Below are positions 16,660 to 25,883 of a DNA stretch of 64,000 nt, one piece after another. The stretch comes from Tolypothrix tenuis PCC 7101 (GTDB lineage Bacteria > Cyanobacteriota > Cyanobacteriia > Cyanobacteriales > Nostocaceae): the NCBI RefSeq assembly GCF_002368295.1, contig NZ_AP018249.1, positions 1-64,000 of the forward strand. The letters run 5' to 3'. The translations under genes were made by a program, and so were the position numbers. The stretch's first letter is position 1; every line of letters starts with the position of its first letter. Under the pieces are notes generated by a model. The model had not been told where the DNA came from. It was given only the letters and a program-made list of their open reading frames with translations, and did no database searches.

Positions 16660-18078
16660 ATGAGCGAGGCTTCAAGATATTGGCAATTGGTGAGAATTGA
16701 TGCGGGAGGGAACCGGAGAATTCAACAGATACCTGCTGCGAAGTCGTTTTACGCACAAGTATTTGAGCATTTGACACCAGATGATTTACCAGATGCAGAC
16801 ATCCAGCGTCAATTGCTAGATTTATATCGCCATAGTTCTGGCGAGACTGCTTTACTAGCAGAACGTTGTTTGCTGTGTTTTCTATCTTGGATTCTCGAGC
16901 AAGGATGTCTGCAATTAGAAAGAAAATTTGGTCAAAACCATAATTTTACTGCTAGCGATTTGTTCCCTTATGTCTTGGATGATGATGGTAGATTATCAAC
17001 AGCAAGTTCTTATAAATGCTTCTCGCAAAAAATTCTCCAGAGTTTTGATCCGCAACAAAGTAGTCTGACTACTTGGGCGATAATGAAATTAAAGCAACAG
17101 CCTGACTTGAATAAATTTTTATTAGAATGCGGTCTTTATTTAATTAGTAATTGGGCGATTTTAAATGATACTCAACCTAAACAGTTAGAACGCATTTTCA
17201 AAGAATTTCATATTTTTAGGCAGGGTGGTTTTAGCAACGCAGCAATTAAAGAAGCGCAATCTATTTTAGAAAGCTATCATAATGTCTACCGCTTGCAAAG
17301 ACTGCAACAACGGAGAAAAGGTTTGAGGAGTAAATGTATTGCGCCTGATACTCAACAATTACAAGATATCGCCCAAGATATTCAAAAGCATACAGGTCAA
17401 CTTTTTGAGATTGAGGTTTTGAGTCAGAAACTACAAAAGCTGGCTGCTCAATTGCGCGAGTACCGAATTTATGTTCGGGGTGGTTCTGTACAGACAAGTT
17501 CTCTAGACGCTGTGTATGGAAGCAAGTATAATTCTTTGATAGAAGAAATCCCGGCGACTGAAACTAATAATATTGTAGAAAAAAACGACGAACAAACCGA
17601 ATTTTTGCAGTTTTATCGCCAGCAATTTCAACTTTGCTTACAACAAGCTTTAGCCCAAGTTACAGAATCGCGAGTTAGATATTTAGAACGGAAGAAAGGC
17701 GATAAAGCCAAGATGTTTTTAACTGCTCTGGAACTATCTCAGTGTCAAAAATTAGCAATGAAGGAAATTGCTGAGTTCTTGGGATTGAGAGCGCAATATT
17801 CGATAACGAAGTTATTAAAATTACAAAACCTGCGGACTGATGTGGAACAGGAAATGTTGGTGATTTTAAAAGATTCTGTGATAGAAAAAGCCAAAGTATA
17901 TGCTGATATCCAAGCTTTGAAAAACCTAGATAAGCAATTGGAGGTTATTTTTTTAGAAGAAATTAGACAGATGATGAAAAATTCCGAGATTCAATCAAGA
18001 ACAATGAAAACTCACCTAAAAGCTGATATTTTCGCCGAACGGTTATGTGAATATCTCCAAAATAGAAAAACGAATTAA
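16660..18078 (+). CDS. Protein with sigma-70 region-4-like helix-turn-helix, putative regulator of the array
   Basis: No named family is certain for this 472-aa, mostly helical protein. Its C-terminal third contains LERKKGDKAKMFLTALELSQ (about 337-360). This runs into KEIAEFLGLRAQYSITKLLK (about 366-385), which reads like sigma-70 region 4: an activation helix and a recognition helix ahead of a final helical tail. A region-2-like core is not evident. It has no signal or membrane segment, so it is cytoplasmic. The DUF1822 gene follows after 9 bp and must be co-transcribed. I recall such pairs next to CHAT genes in cyanobacteria but cannot verify it. Six nearby genes share a promoter-like box, so a role as their divergent sigma factor is plausible. 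That role is inference. An alternative is a plain helical DNA-binding protein. Confidence 0.5.
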   Translation: MSEASRYWQLVRIDAGGNRRIQQIPAAKSFYAQVFEHLTPDDLPDADIQRQLLDLYRHSSGETALLAERCLLCFLSWILEQGCLQLERKFGQNHNFTASDLFPYVLDDDGRLSTASSYKCFSQKILQSFDPQQSSLTTWAIMKLKQQPDLNKFLLECGLYLISNWAILNDTQPKQLERIFKEFHIFRQGGFSNAAIKEAQSILESYHNVYRLQRLQQRRKGLRSKCIAPDTQQLQDIAQDIQKHTGQLFEIEVLSQKLQKLAAQLREYRIYVRGGSVQTSSLDAVYGSKYNSLIEEIPATETNNIVEKNDEQTEFLQFYRQQFQLCLQQALAQVTESRVRYLERKKGDKAKMFLTALELSQCQKLAMKEIAEFLGLRAQYSITKLLKLQNLRTDVEQEMLVILKDSVIEKAKVYADIQALKNLDKQLEVIFLEEIRQMMKNSEIQSRTMKTHLKADIFAERLCEYLQNRKTN

Positions 18079-18087
18079 ACCAAAATT

Positions 18088-19482
18088 ATGACAAATTTAT
18101 TAAGTAATATTCCTCCCATGTCTTACCTTGATTTTGATGCTTTACCAACTTCAGCAGTTATTCTTTCACCTGATGAGATTGACCAAGCCGCAGTCTTCAG
18201 TAATCAAGTTATTAATGAATCTAAGCAATGGCAAGCTTATCTTCATTATTTAGCTTTATCAGCTTTTGAGCAATGGCTACAAGAAAGAGCAGAATCTTTA
18301 ACTATTAATCGCGAGCAATGTACAATTCTACAACCAGTTTTAGCAAATTTTATTAGTGGCGTTGCTAATTTACAAGTAGGAGCATTCAAAGTCTGTTTAA
18401 TTGCTACTGGTAGCTTGAGCGATGAAATGGTGAATATTCCCAGAGTAGTTGTAGATTTACCAGAGTTTATTCCCCACTTTTATGTTTTAGTGGAGGTGTT
18501 GGAAGAACAAGAAGCAGCGAATGTTTATGCTTTTTTAAGCTATGAAGAATTACAAGATAATTTACAGACAACCTCTTTACAGTCAGATTGGAATTATCAA
18601 CTTCCAATATCCTGTTTTGATAGTAATCCAGACCGTCTCTTGCTTTATCTACGATGTTTGGAATCATCAGCAATCTCTTTACCTGTAATTCCATCCAATC
18701 GTAGTGCGATTTTAGCAAATATACAAAATCAGTTGGTGGAATTATTACCTCAGTTACAATCACCAAAACGGGAATTGTTTGAAGTTTTAACTTGGGAACA
18801 AGCTGCTGCTGTTTTAACGAGTCCAGAATTAATCAATTGGGTTTACACATTACAAACACAAGCAGCTAAAGAGAATCTAGAGACGGGTAGCGCCAAGCCA
18901 GAATCAACAGATGCTTTTGCGTCTCTACAAGATGTAATTAAATTAATTACCCAACCTGCTTTAAATGCTGGACGTTGGTTATGGGATGAGTTGGATGATT
19001 TAGCTGCTTCACTTTCTTGGGTGCTGTTACCCAGTTTTGCAGATGCTTCCCAAATGCGTCCAATACGTAGTCCAGAGGAAGAATTTGAGGTAATAGCCAC
19101 TCAATTACGACAGAGGGGTTTAGAAATTCCCGTACAAGCGCGGGGTGCGTATCAAGATTTACTTTTAGCTGGGATACCTTTGCGGTTGTATGCTGTGACT
19201 TGGCATTTACTATCGGAATCTGACAAGCCAGAGTGGAGTTTGTTACTAATTTTAGGCGCACCTGCTTTAAGTAGTTTACCGTCTGGGATTAAACTTAGGG
19301 TCAGCGACCAAACAGGTATTTTGGATGAACCGGGATTAAATGCAGAGAGTGAAGATTCTTATATATTTACCCGTGTGGTTGGTAATTGGGATGAGAAGTT
19401 TTTGGTGAGTGTGAGTTTGATAGATGGCGTTGAGGTGACTTTACCACCCTTTGCTTTTAATTTGGAGCGGTTACGGAATTGA
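18088..19482 (+). CDS. DUF1822-family protein
   Basis: This 464-aa protein has the layout of cyanobacterial DUF1822 proteins. An N-terminal WQAYLHYLALSAFEQWLQER helix (about 48-68) resembles the family's QVYLNTLAVCAVNDYL segment, then a beta-rich middle follows. The C-terminal part begins with ALNAGRWLWDELDDLAASLS (about 292-311) and later has LRLYAVTWHLL and PSGIKLRVSDQTGIL. There is no signal peptide or catalytic motif. DUF1822 genes in cyanobacteria commonly follow a sigma-like gene and precede TPR/CHAT or CHASE2 genes (recollection), as here. It may be an anti-sigma-like partner of the upstream protein. This is inferred only from coupling. Confidence 0.7.
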   Translation: MTNLLSNIPPMSYLDFDALPTSAVILSPDEIDQAAVFSNQVINESKQWQAYLHYLALSAFEQWLQERAESLTINREQCTILQPVLANFISGVANLQVGAFKVCLIATGSLSDEMVNIPRVVVDLPEFIPHFYVLVEVLEEQEAANVYAFLSYEELQDNLQTTSLQSDWNYQLPISCFDSNPDRLLLYLRCLESSAISLPVIPSNRSAILANIQNQLVELLPQLQSPKRELFEVLTWEQAAAVLTSPELINWVYTLQTQAAKENLETGSAKPESTDAFASLQDVIKLITQPALNAGRWLWDELDDLAASLSWVLLPSFADASQMRPIRSPEEEFEVIATQLRQRGLEIPVQARGAYQDLLLAGIPLRLYAVTWHLLSESDKPEWSLLLILGAPALSSLPSGIKLRVSDQTGILDEPGLNAESEDSYIFTRVVGNWDEKFLVSVSLIDGVEVTLPPFAFNLERLRN

Positions 19483-19764
19483 CGTGATTGGATATCAGAA
19501 ACTGGGCGATCGCTCTGACAATACTACTCTTGGGAGGATAATTGCAATAAGCGAGTAATTGTTGCGAATGTCCGGTATGCTTTGGTATTTTCTTCACAAT
19601 ATCTTTAAATAGCTTGTGATCTCCAGTATTTATACGGTCTGTCACATCAAGGTATCGTAATTATGCTGAGGTCATTTTTAAATTTTGGCATAACCTGGTT
19701 TGTCCTCAGAAATATAAGAGATTGAGTAATCAATCTTCTGTAGCCATATCAAGAGGAATAACCA
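19483..19764. other. Intergenic region before the TPR gene
   Basis: It contains a HIP1 octamer (GCGATCGC) near 19506 and the array box at 19687-19715. On the reverse strand a GTG-started frame (19457-19645) has a protein-like stretch, KLFKDIVKKIPKHTGHSQQL, but no family, so it is not called as a gene. Confidence 0.35.
19687..19715 (+). promoter_or_regulatory. Array box upstream of the TPR gene
   Basis: GGCATA, 17 nt ending GTCCTCAG, then AAATAT, 49 bp before the ATG. The spacer is one base longer than in the other copies. Confidence 0.55.
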
Positions 19765-22700
19765 ATGTTTAAGAGTTTGAAGAGTTTCGCCCTAGTTAGT
19801 TTAGTGTTTTCACTGACTTGTGGTGTTGGGTTAGCGGCGAATGATGTGATAGTGAAGCATACTTTGGCACAAACTGCAACAAGTTCAGATACTAAAGCAG
19901 ATGCAGATAAGTTGTTTGAGGAAGGTGTTCAGCAGTTTCGTCGTGGGGAGTATCCCAAAGCATTGCAGACTTATCAACGGGTATTGGAGATTCGGCGACA
20001 ATTGGGGGATAAAGTAGGGGAAGCTGCGACTTTAAATAAATTGGGTGAGGTTTATAACGGATTGAATCAACCTACCCAAGCTTTGGAAGTTTTGCAGCAA
20101 GCTGTAAATCTGTATCAAGTGATTAAAGATAAAGCTGCTGTTGGGGAAGTTTTGGATAATATCGGCACGAGCTATAGATTAAATTTTGATGCTACTAAGG
20201 CATTAGAATTTTTCCAACAAGCTTTAACAATTCGTCGGCAAGTTAATGATAGACAAGGTGAAGGTAAAACTCTCAGTAATATTGGATTTACTTACAGTAA
20301 TCAAGAGCAATATCCTAAAGCTTTGGAAACTTTACAGCAAGCTTTAGCTATTCATAAAGAAGTAAAAGATAATTATCGGGAAGCATATACATTAATTAGA
20401 ATTGGAATAGTTTATAGTAATTTGCGTGATTACAAACGTGAATTTGAGTCCTATGAACAGTCATTAAAAATAAGTAAAACCCTCGAAAATAAAGACGGAG
20501 AGTTGAGAGTTTTATTTAATCTAGGATGGCACTACAACAGTCAGGAAGATTATGTTCGTGCTGTGGATTATTGGCAAAAATCATTAATACTAGCGCGAGA
20601 AATTCAAAATAAATTATTAGAAGCTAGTAGCTATGAAAATATTGGTGATACTTACTCTGTTCAAAAAGAATATGGAAAATCTATTGAATTCTATCAGCAA
20701 GCATTAGCTGTAGCGAGAGAACTCAAAGATAAATCAAAGGAAGCAGATATTCTTAAAATGATAGGGAATGTTTATTTTTTTCAAAAACAGTATAAGCAAG
20801 CTAGTCAAATATATGAACAAGCATTAGTAGTAGCTAGAGAAGCTAAAAATAAATCACGAGAAGCCAATATTCTGGCAGTAATTGGAGATTTTTATGTTCA
20901 ACAAAAACAATATTCACAAGCGATTGAAACTTATCAAGAAGCATTTAGTGTAGCACAAGAATTAAAAAATAATTCTCTAAAAATAGGTATTCTTAGAGAA
21001 TTAGGAAATATTTACTTCCAGCAAAATCAGTACGAACAAGCAATTAAAACCTACAAACAGGCATTAGGTATTGCTCGAGAGGAAAAAGATAAATCTCTAG
21101 AGATTCGTATTTTAGGAGAGATTGGAGATGCTTATAAAGATCAAAAAATGTATGACAGCGCACTTCCATTTTATCAGGAAGCCCTACCACTTCTATCAGC
21201 AATTGAAGATAACGTATTCAAAGCAAATTTTCTAATTGTTATCGGTCAAACTTATTTATTTCAAGATAAAGACGACCAAGCAATTGAATTATTTCAACAA
21301 GCATTAAAGATTTATCATACACTGCAAAATAAAGAAGGACAACTGACTGCTTTGCAGAAAATTGTTGCAGGACATAATTCTAAAGCTGTAGACTTCTTTG
21401 TTAGAGAATTATATAGTCAAGCGAAATTTGAATATTCCCGTGTCATAGAACTAGCTCCATCAGTTATTAATCTTGCAAAAGAACTAAATAAACCAAAAAT
21501 TCAAGCATCTACTTTGGCTGATTTAGGTGCTGCTTATGCTTTTATACGTGAAAATAAAAAGGCAGTTGAAACTTTACAACAGGCTGCCAAGATGGCTCGT
21601 GATCTGAAAGATTTAGTCACTGAAGCAACAGCTTTAGGAACCTTAGCCAACATTTATCGGTATCAAGGGGAACATCATAAACAATTAGAAGCAGACCAAC
21701 GATATTTAGAAATAAAAAGAGAAGAAAAATCAAAATCAACTCAAGAATATGGTTTATTGGGAGAAGTATTTGCTTTAAAATCTGTAGCTAGTACTTATAA
21801 TGTTTTGGGAGAGCATGAAAAGGCAGTTGCAACATATCATGAGGCTTTGCTTATAGCCCAGCAAATAAATATTGATAAATTACCATCCAATGTTCGGGAT
21901 AATGCTGTCCAAGCGGAAATTTCTGCTTTGGGAGGTCTACAAACAAGTTATAGTGTCCTTGGAAAATCTAATCAAGCTTTAGATTTTGCCCAACAAGCTG
22001 TCAAAAAAGCTCAGGCATCAGGTATAAAAGAATATTATGCAGAAGCTTTAATTGACTTAGCTAAATCATACAGTGATGACTTCAAAGATTTTCCTAAAGC
22101 AATCGATATATGTAAGCAAGCTTTGACTATAGCTCAACAAATCAAAGAACCTAAAGTTGAAGCACAAGGATTAACACAACTCAGTAATATTTACACCAAA
22201 CAGGGTAATCATACTTCTGCCCTAGAATCTGCACAACAACTTTTGACTTTAGCCAAGCGAGTAGAAAGTCCCTCTCTGGAAGAAGATGCTTTAAATAACT
22301 TACGAGATATTTACTTTAGTCAGGGTAACTTTAGTAAATCTCTAGAGATAGCACAACAAAATCTGCAAATAGTACAAAGCAAAATGGTTGGGAATGAAAT
22401 TATTGTTTTGCTAAATCTTATTGAGAATTACATTTATGTAGGTGACACAAATAAAGCATTTGAGACAGCACAGCAAGCTTTAGCTTTAACAAGAAAGCAG
22501 TCAAATTTATTGTTTGAACCAGGTATTTTAGTATATCTCAGCAAAGTATATAAATTCCAAGGAGAATATGACAAGGGTATTAAAACAGCAGAGCAAGCAA
22601 TAAGTATTTCACGTCAAATTAATAATTTTACTTTAGAAATCGAGTCTATAGCGGCTTTAGCTACTATTTATGAAGCCACAGGACAGTACCAACAAGTGAC

Positions 22701-23130
22701 GGCTTTTGGTGAACCTTTACTTGGTAAAATTCAAAAGTTAAATAATCCAGTCAGAAAAGCAGAAGTTTTAATTGTTGTAGGTAAAGCATACGGATTAACT
22801 GGTCAATATAGTAAAGGTAAACAATTAGTTGAACAAGGTTTGACAACAGCCCGTGAGCTAAAAAATCCACTATTGGAAGTCCACGCTTTGACAGCATTAG
22901 GTAGTATTTACAGTTCCCTGAATAATTATGGACAAGCTTTAGATTTAACAAAGCAAAGTTTAAAAATTGCAGAGCAACTCAAAAGTCCTATCATTCAAGT
23001 TGATACCTTATATTTTTTGGGAGAGATTTATAGCAAACTAGGAGACTACAAAAATAGTGCTAAGTATTATGAACAAGCATTGACGATAGTGAAGCAATTC
23101 AACAATCGTCAGGGTGAAGGTACACTATAA
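19765..23130 (+). CDS. Secreted TPR-repeat protein that has lost its CHAT domain (1121 aa)
   Basis: A signal peptide (LKSFALVSLVFSLTCGVGLA, 4-23) leads into about 25 TPR units of roughly 40 aa covering nearly the whole chain. The frame stops at 23130 straight after a TPR helix (EQALTIVKQFNNRQGEGT). Immediately downstream, in another frame, lies the extreme C-terminus of a CHAT protein (23133-23276). So this is a TPR-CHAT gene that lost almost all of the protease domain by an internal deletion, leaving an open TPR protein. It could still act as a decoy, scaffold or inhibitor of the neighbouring proteases, or be decaying. It carries the array box upstream and is followed 218 bp later by the CHAT-CHASE2 gene. 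Confidence 0.8.
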   Translation: MFKSLKSFALVSLVFSLTCGVGLAANDVIVKHTLAQTATSSDTKADADKLFEEGVQQFRRGEYPKALQTYQRVLEIRRQLGDKVGEAATLNKLGEVYNGLNQPTQALEVLQQAVNLYQVIKDKAAVGEVLDNIGTSYRLNFDATKALEFFQQALTIRRQVNDRQGEGKTLSNIGFTYSNQEQYPKALETLQQALAIHKEVKDNYREAYTLIRIGIVYSNLRDYKREFESYEQSLKISKTLENKDGELRVLFNLGWHYNSQEDYVRAVDYWQKSLILAREIQNKLLEASSYENIGDTYSVQKEYGKSIEFYQQALAVARELKDKSKEADILKMIGNVYFFQKQYKQASQIYEQALVVAREAKNKSREANILAVIGDFYVQQKQYSQAIETYQEAFSVAQELKNNSLKIGILRELGNIYFQQNQYEQAIKTYKQALGIAREEKDKSLEIRILGEIGDAYKDQKMYDSALPFYQEALPLLSAIEDNVFKANFLIVIGQTYLFQDKDDQAIELFQQALKIYHTLQNKEGQLTALQKIVAGHNSKAVDFFVRELYSQAKFEYSRVIELAPSVINLAKELNKPKIQASTLADLGAAYAFIRENKKAVETLQQAAKMARDLKDLVTEATALGTLANIYRYQGEHHKQLEADQRYLEIKREEKSKSTQEYGLLGEVFALKSVASTYNVLGEHEKAVATYHEALLIAQQINIDKLPSNVRDNAVQAEISALGGLQTSYSVLGKSNQALDFAQQAVKKAQASGIKEYYAEALIDLAKSYSDDFKDFPKAIDICKQALTIAQQIKEPKVEAQGLTQLSNIYTKQGNHTSALESAQQLLTLAKRVESPSLEEDALNNLRDIYFSQGNFSKSLEIAQQNLQIVQSKMVGNEIIVLLNLIENYIYVGDTNKAFETAQQALALTRKQSNLLFEPGILVYLSKVYKFQGEYDKGIKTAEQAISISRQINNFTLEIESIAALATIYEATGQYQQVTAFGEPLLGKIQKLNNPVRKAEVLIVVGKAYGLTGQYSKGKQLVEQGLTTARELKNPLLEVHALTALGSIYSSLNNYGQALDLTKQSLKIAEQLKSPIIQVDTLYFLGEIYSKLGDYKNSAKYYEQALTIVKQFNNRQGEGTL

Positions 23131-23132
23131 AA

Positions 23133-23276
23133 GGTAATAACTCTACCAACATAAATATTGATAAACGTGGTGCTTACTTAGAACCAGGTGCATTACCCAG
23201 AAATGAACAGCGAAAAAGTAGTTACTCCCACCCCTACTACTGGGCACCATTTATTTTAATTGGTAACGGTTTATAA
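23133..23276 (+). pseudogene. C-terminal tail of a deleted CHAT domain (out of frame)
   Basis: Forty-seven codons and a stop follow the TPR gene in a different frame and end SYSHPYYWAPFILIGNGL. The HPYYWAPFILIGN ending, preceded by a RGAYLEPGALPRNEQ linker, is the standard end of one subfamily of CHAT proteins. The catalytic His and Cys segments are missing. The deletion junction must lie at about 23120-23140. Confidence 0.75.
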
Positions 23277-23284
23277 ACAACATC

Positions 23285-23308
23285 AGAGATGCAATGAATC
23301 GCATCTCT
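23285..23308. repeat. Small palindromic repeat AGAGATGC-8 nt-GCATCTCT
   Basis: Eight-base perfect arms around AATGAATC. It belongs to the GTAGAGAYGC-type palindromes common between genes in Nostocales. It sits just before the CHAT-CHASE2 gene and could be a stem in its leader. Confidence 0.5.
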
Positions 23309-23348
23309 CCTCACTAATAAATAATGCACTACCAATCAGTAAGCACAC

Positions 23349-25883
23349 ATGAGCAACTTTTATCTCAAAGTTCAACACATTGAAAAACTTTGTTTATTTC
23401 AACTCAGTTGGGGAAAAGGACAGCAGCTAAATGTGACAATTCCCTATCCTCAAAATCTCACCATACTTTATCAAGATTGGCAACGTTCCTATCTAAATTA
23501 TTACAAAAATTACAAAACACAATCAGTACGTGGTCGGATAGCAGATAGTGGTGTAATTTCTACTCCTCCGACTGATTGGCAGGCAAAATTAGTGCAAGCG
23601 GAAGCTAAATTTTTGTTGGAATTTCATAAATGGTTGCGTTGTGGAGAATTATATGAAATTCGTATGGCTTTGGCTAATGTAGTAGGAGAAAAAGAAAAAA
23701 TAGAAACCCCTGCTCAATCACCCCAGATTACAAATCTTTTTGTTACTTGTAACACCATAGATTTAGAACGCTTTCCTTGGGAATCCTGGGAAATTGGTAC
23801 AGAATTTGCACTTTCTTCTGGTAAAATTCGCATTGTTCGTACTCCTGTAAATATTCATCAAGGATTTGCACAGAAAAATACTCGGCTTACTCGTAAAGTT
23901 AGAGTATTAGCAATTTTAGGTGATGAAACTGGCTTAGATTTCAAAGCTGAGAAGCAAGCAATGCGTCAATTTAAAAATATAATTGATGTCAAATTTGTGG
24001 GTTTACAGCCAGAAACAAGTATTGCAGATTTAAAAACTAAAATTAAAGATGCTCTTACCTCAGAATCAGGTTGGGATATCTTATTTTTTGCTGGACACAG
24101 TAATGAAAATAATATCACAGGAGGAGAAATTAGTATTGCAAAAAACGTTACTTTATCGATTAGTGAAATTGCACCATTATTAAGTATTGCAGTAGAACGT
24201 GGGTTACAATTTGCAATTTTTAATTCCTGCAATGGTTTGAATATTGCTAACTCTCTAATTGACTTGGGTTTGAGTCAAGTTGCTGTGATGCGTGAACCAG
24301 TTCATAATGCGGTAGCAGGGGAATTTTTACTACACTTTTTACAAGCTTTGGCGGAATTTAAGGATGTTCACGAAGCTTTATTATTAGCCTCGCAATATTT
24401 GAAGACAGAGAAAAATCTTACATATCCCAGTGCTTATTTAATTCCTTCTTTATTTCGTCATCCAGAAGCACCTTTATTTAAGGTTGAACCATTTGGTATT
24501 AAACAAAGACTCAAAAATATTATTCCCGCTCAAAAAGAAGGCATAGCACTTACAGCTTTATTATTAATTAGCTTACAAATTCCCATACAAAATCACTTAT
24601 TAGGACGCAGATTGTGGGTACAATCTCTCTATCGTCAACTAACAGGAAAAGTTGCAAAGCAGGATATTCCTCCTGTTTTACTAGTACAAATAGACGACGA
24701 ATCAATTAAAAAGTCTAAAGGTAAAATTAGTAACCCTAGACCGATGAACCGTGAATATATTGCGAGTTTAGTCAATAAGCTAACAGATAGGAGCGCGAAA
24801 ATAATTGGGATTGACTTTGTATTAGATCGACACCAACCTCAAAATGATAAAATTTTAGCTCAAGCAATCAAAACAGGGGTTAATAAATCTCCTAATCCAA
24901 CTTGGTTTATCTTCGCAGGAGAAGAATCTGATGCTGGAGTTTGGCAGACTGTTATACCAGAAATTGCTAGTTCCAATTGGAGTTTAGATGGGGAAATTGA
25001 AATCTTATTTTGTGATGAAATCCAGCGTATACCTTGTTATATAACACTGTTACCATCGTCGGGCAATAATTCAAAACCTTTTCCTTTTGCGGGTATATTG
25101 GCTTTATCGCATCAATTACAATCTTCTACTAATAATTTAAGCAAAGATAATAAAAATAACCTTCAAATTCCCCAACCAAAATTAGATAGTCAAAGTAATT
25201 TTTGGCAGCAGTTAAATAGCCATCTTAACAAGAATAAACAGAATATCCGAGAGAATACGATTTTGAATTCACCTCGTTCTCGGTTGCAACCAATCACAGA
25301 TTACAGTACTATCCTTTCCCAAATGTGGCTGCATCCGATTATTGATTTTTCTATTCCTCCCAATCAAGTATATGAATCCGTCCCTGCGTGGAAATTGTTA
25401 GAACAAGATAGTAAAAATCTACCTTTAGCGAACCTACAAAAACAAGTAGTTATCATTGCAGCAGGGGGATATGATGAAGCGGGAATGTCGATGGATAAAG
25501 AAGATAATTTTGATGTACCCCCAGCACTAGATTTTTGGCGACTTCAACAGGGAAACAATAGCAAAATCATACCTGGTGGAGAAGTTCATGCCTATATGGT
25601 GCATCATTTTCTTACGCAGAGATTGGTTATACCTATTCCCGATGTTTGGATATTGGGGATTGCTGTCTTGATGGGAAAATATCTCTACTTTTTATTACGC
25701 AAACATTCCCACTATCGCTGGCAATGGCTGATACTACTTTCTTTACTAACAGTCGTTTATGGAATTATTAGTTTGGAAATATACATATCATCCCGAGCAA
25801 TTGTAATACCTTGGTTTTTACCATCTGCGACTGTTTGGACATATTTCACATCAGCTTTTTTACGGAGAAAGGTTTATGAATAA
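23349..25883 (+). CDS. CHAT-CHASE2 membrane protein
   Basis: The 844-aa protein has no N-terminal signal. Residues about 1-380 form a CHAT domain with His250 in FFAGHSN and Cys294 in NSCNG, so a protease pair is present on the cytoplasmic side. A membrane segment (LTALLLISLQIPI, about 396-410) leads to a CHASE2 domain with VLLVQIDDESI (about 435-445), a MNREYIASLVNKL stretch and KIIGIDFVLDRHQPQ, placed outside the membrane. Three C-terminal membrane helices follow (VWILGIAVLM, WLILLSLLTVVYG and AIVIPWFLPSATVW). CHASE2 senses extracytoplasmic signals in kinases and cyclases. Here it would control a protease, so this is a candidate signal-gated trigger for the array (inference). Its end overlaps the next gene by 8 bp. 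Confidence 0.85.
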   Translation: MSNFYLKVQHIEKLCLFQLSWGKGQQLNVTIPYPQNLTILYQDWQRSYLNYYKNYKTQSVRGRIADSGVISTPPTDWQAKLVQAEAKFLLEFHKWLRCGELYEIRMALANVVGEKEKIETPAQSPQITNLFVTCNTIDLERFPWESWEIGTEFALSSGKIRIVRTPVNIHQGFAQKNTRLTRKVRVLAILGDETGLDFKAEKQAMRQFKNIIDVKFVGLQPETSIADLKTKIKDALTSESGWDILFFAGHSNENNITGGEISIAKNVTLSISEIAPLLSIAVERGLQFAIFNSCNGLNIANSLIDLGLSQVAVMREPVHNAVAGEFLLHFLQALAEFKDVHEALLLASQYLKTEKNLTYPSAYLIPSLFRHPEAPLFKVEPFGIKQRLKNIIPAQKEGIALTALLLISLQIPIQNHLLGRRLWVQSLYRQLTGKVAKQDIPPVLLVQIDDESIKKSKGKISNPRPMNREYIASLVNKLTDRSAKIIGIDFVLDRHQPQNDKILAQAIKTGVNKSPNPTWFIFAGEESDAGVWQTVIPEIASSNWSLDGEIEILFCDEIQRIPCYITLLPSSGNNSKPFPFAGILALSHQLQSSTNNLSKDNKNNLQIPQPKLDSQSNFWQQLNSHLNKNKQNIRENTILNSPRSRLQPITDYSTILSQMWLHPIIDFSIPPNQVYESVPAWKLLEQDSKNLPLANLQKQVVIIAAGGYDEAGMSMDKEDNFDVPPALDFWRLQQGNNSKIIPGGEVHAYMVHHFLTQRLVIPIPDVWILGIAVLMGKYLYFLLRKHSHYRWQWLILLSLLTVVYGIISLEIYISSRAIVIPWFLPSATVWTYFTSAFLRRKVYE

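Noticed and set aside
19457..19645. 62-codon reverse-strand frame with a protein-like middle part
   Set aside because: GTG start, overlap with the end of the DUF1822 gene, no family and no ribosome binding site. Mentioned only in the intergenic entry.
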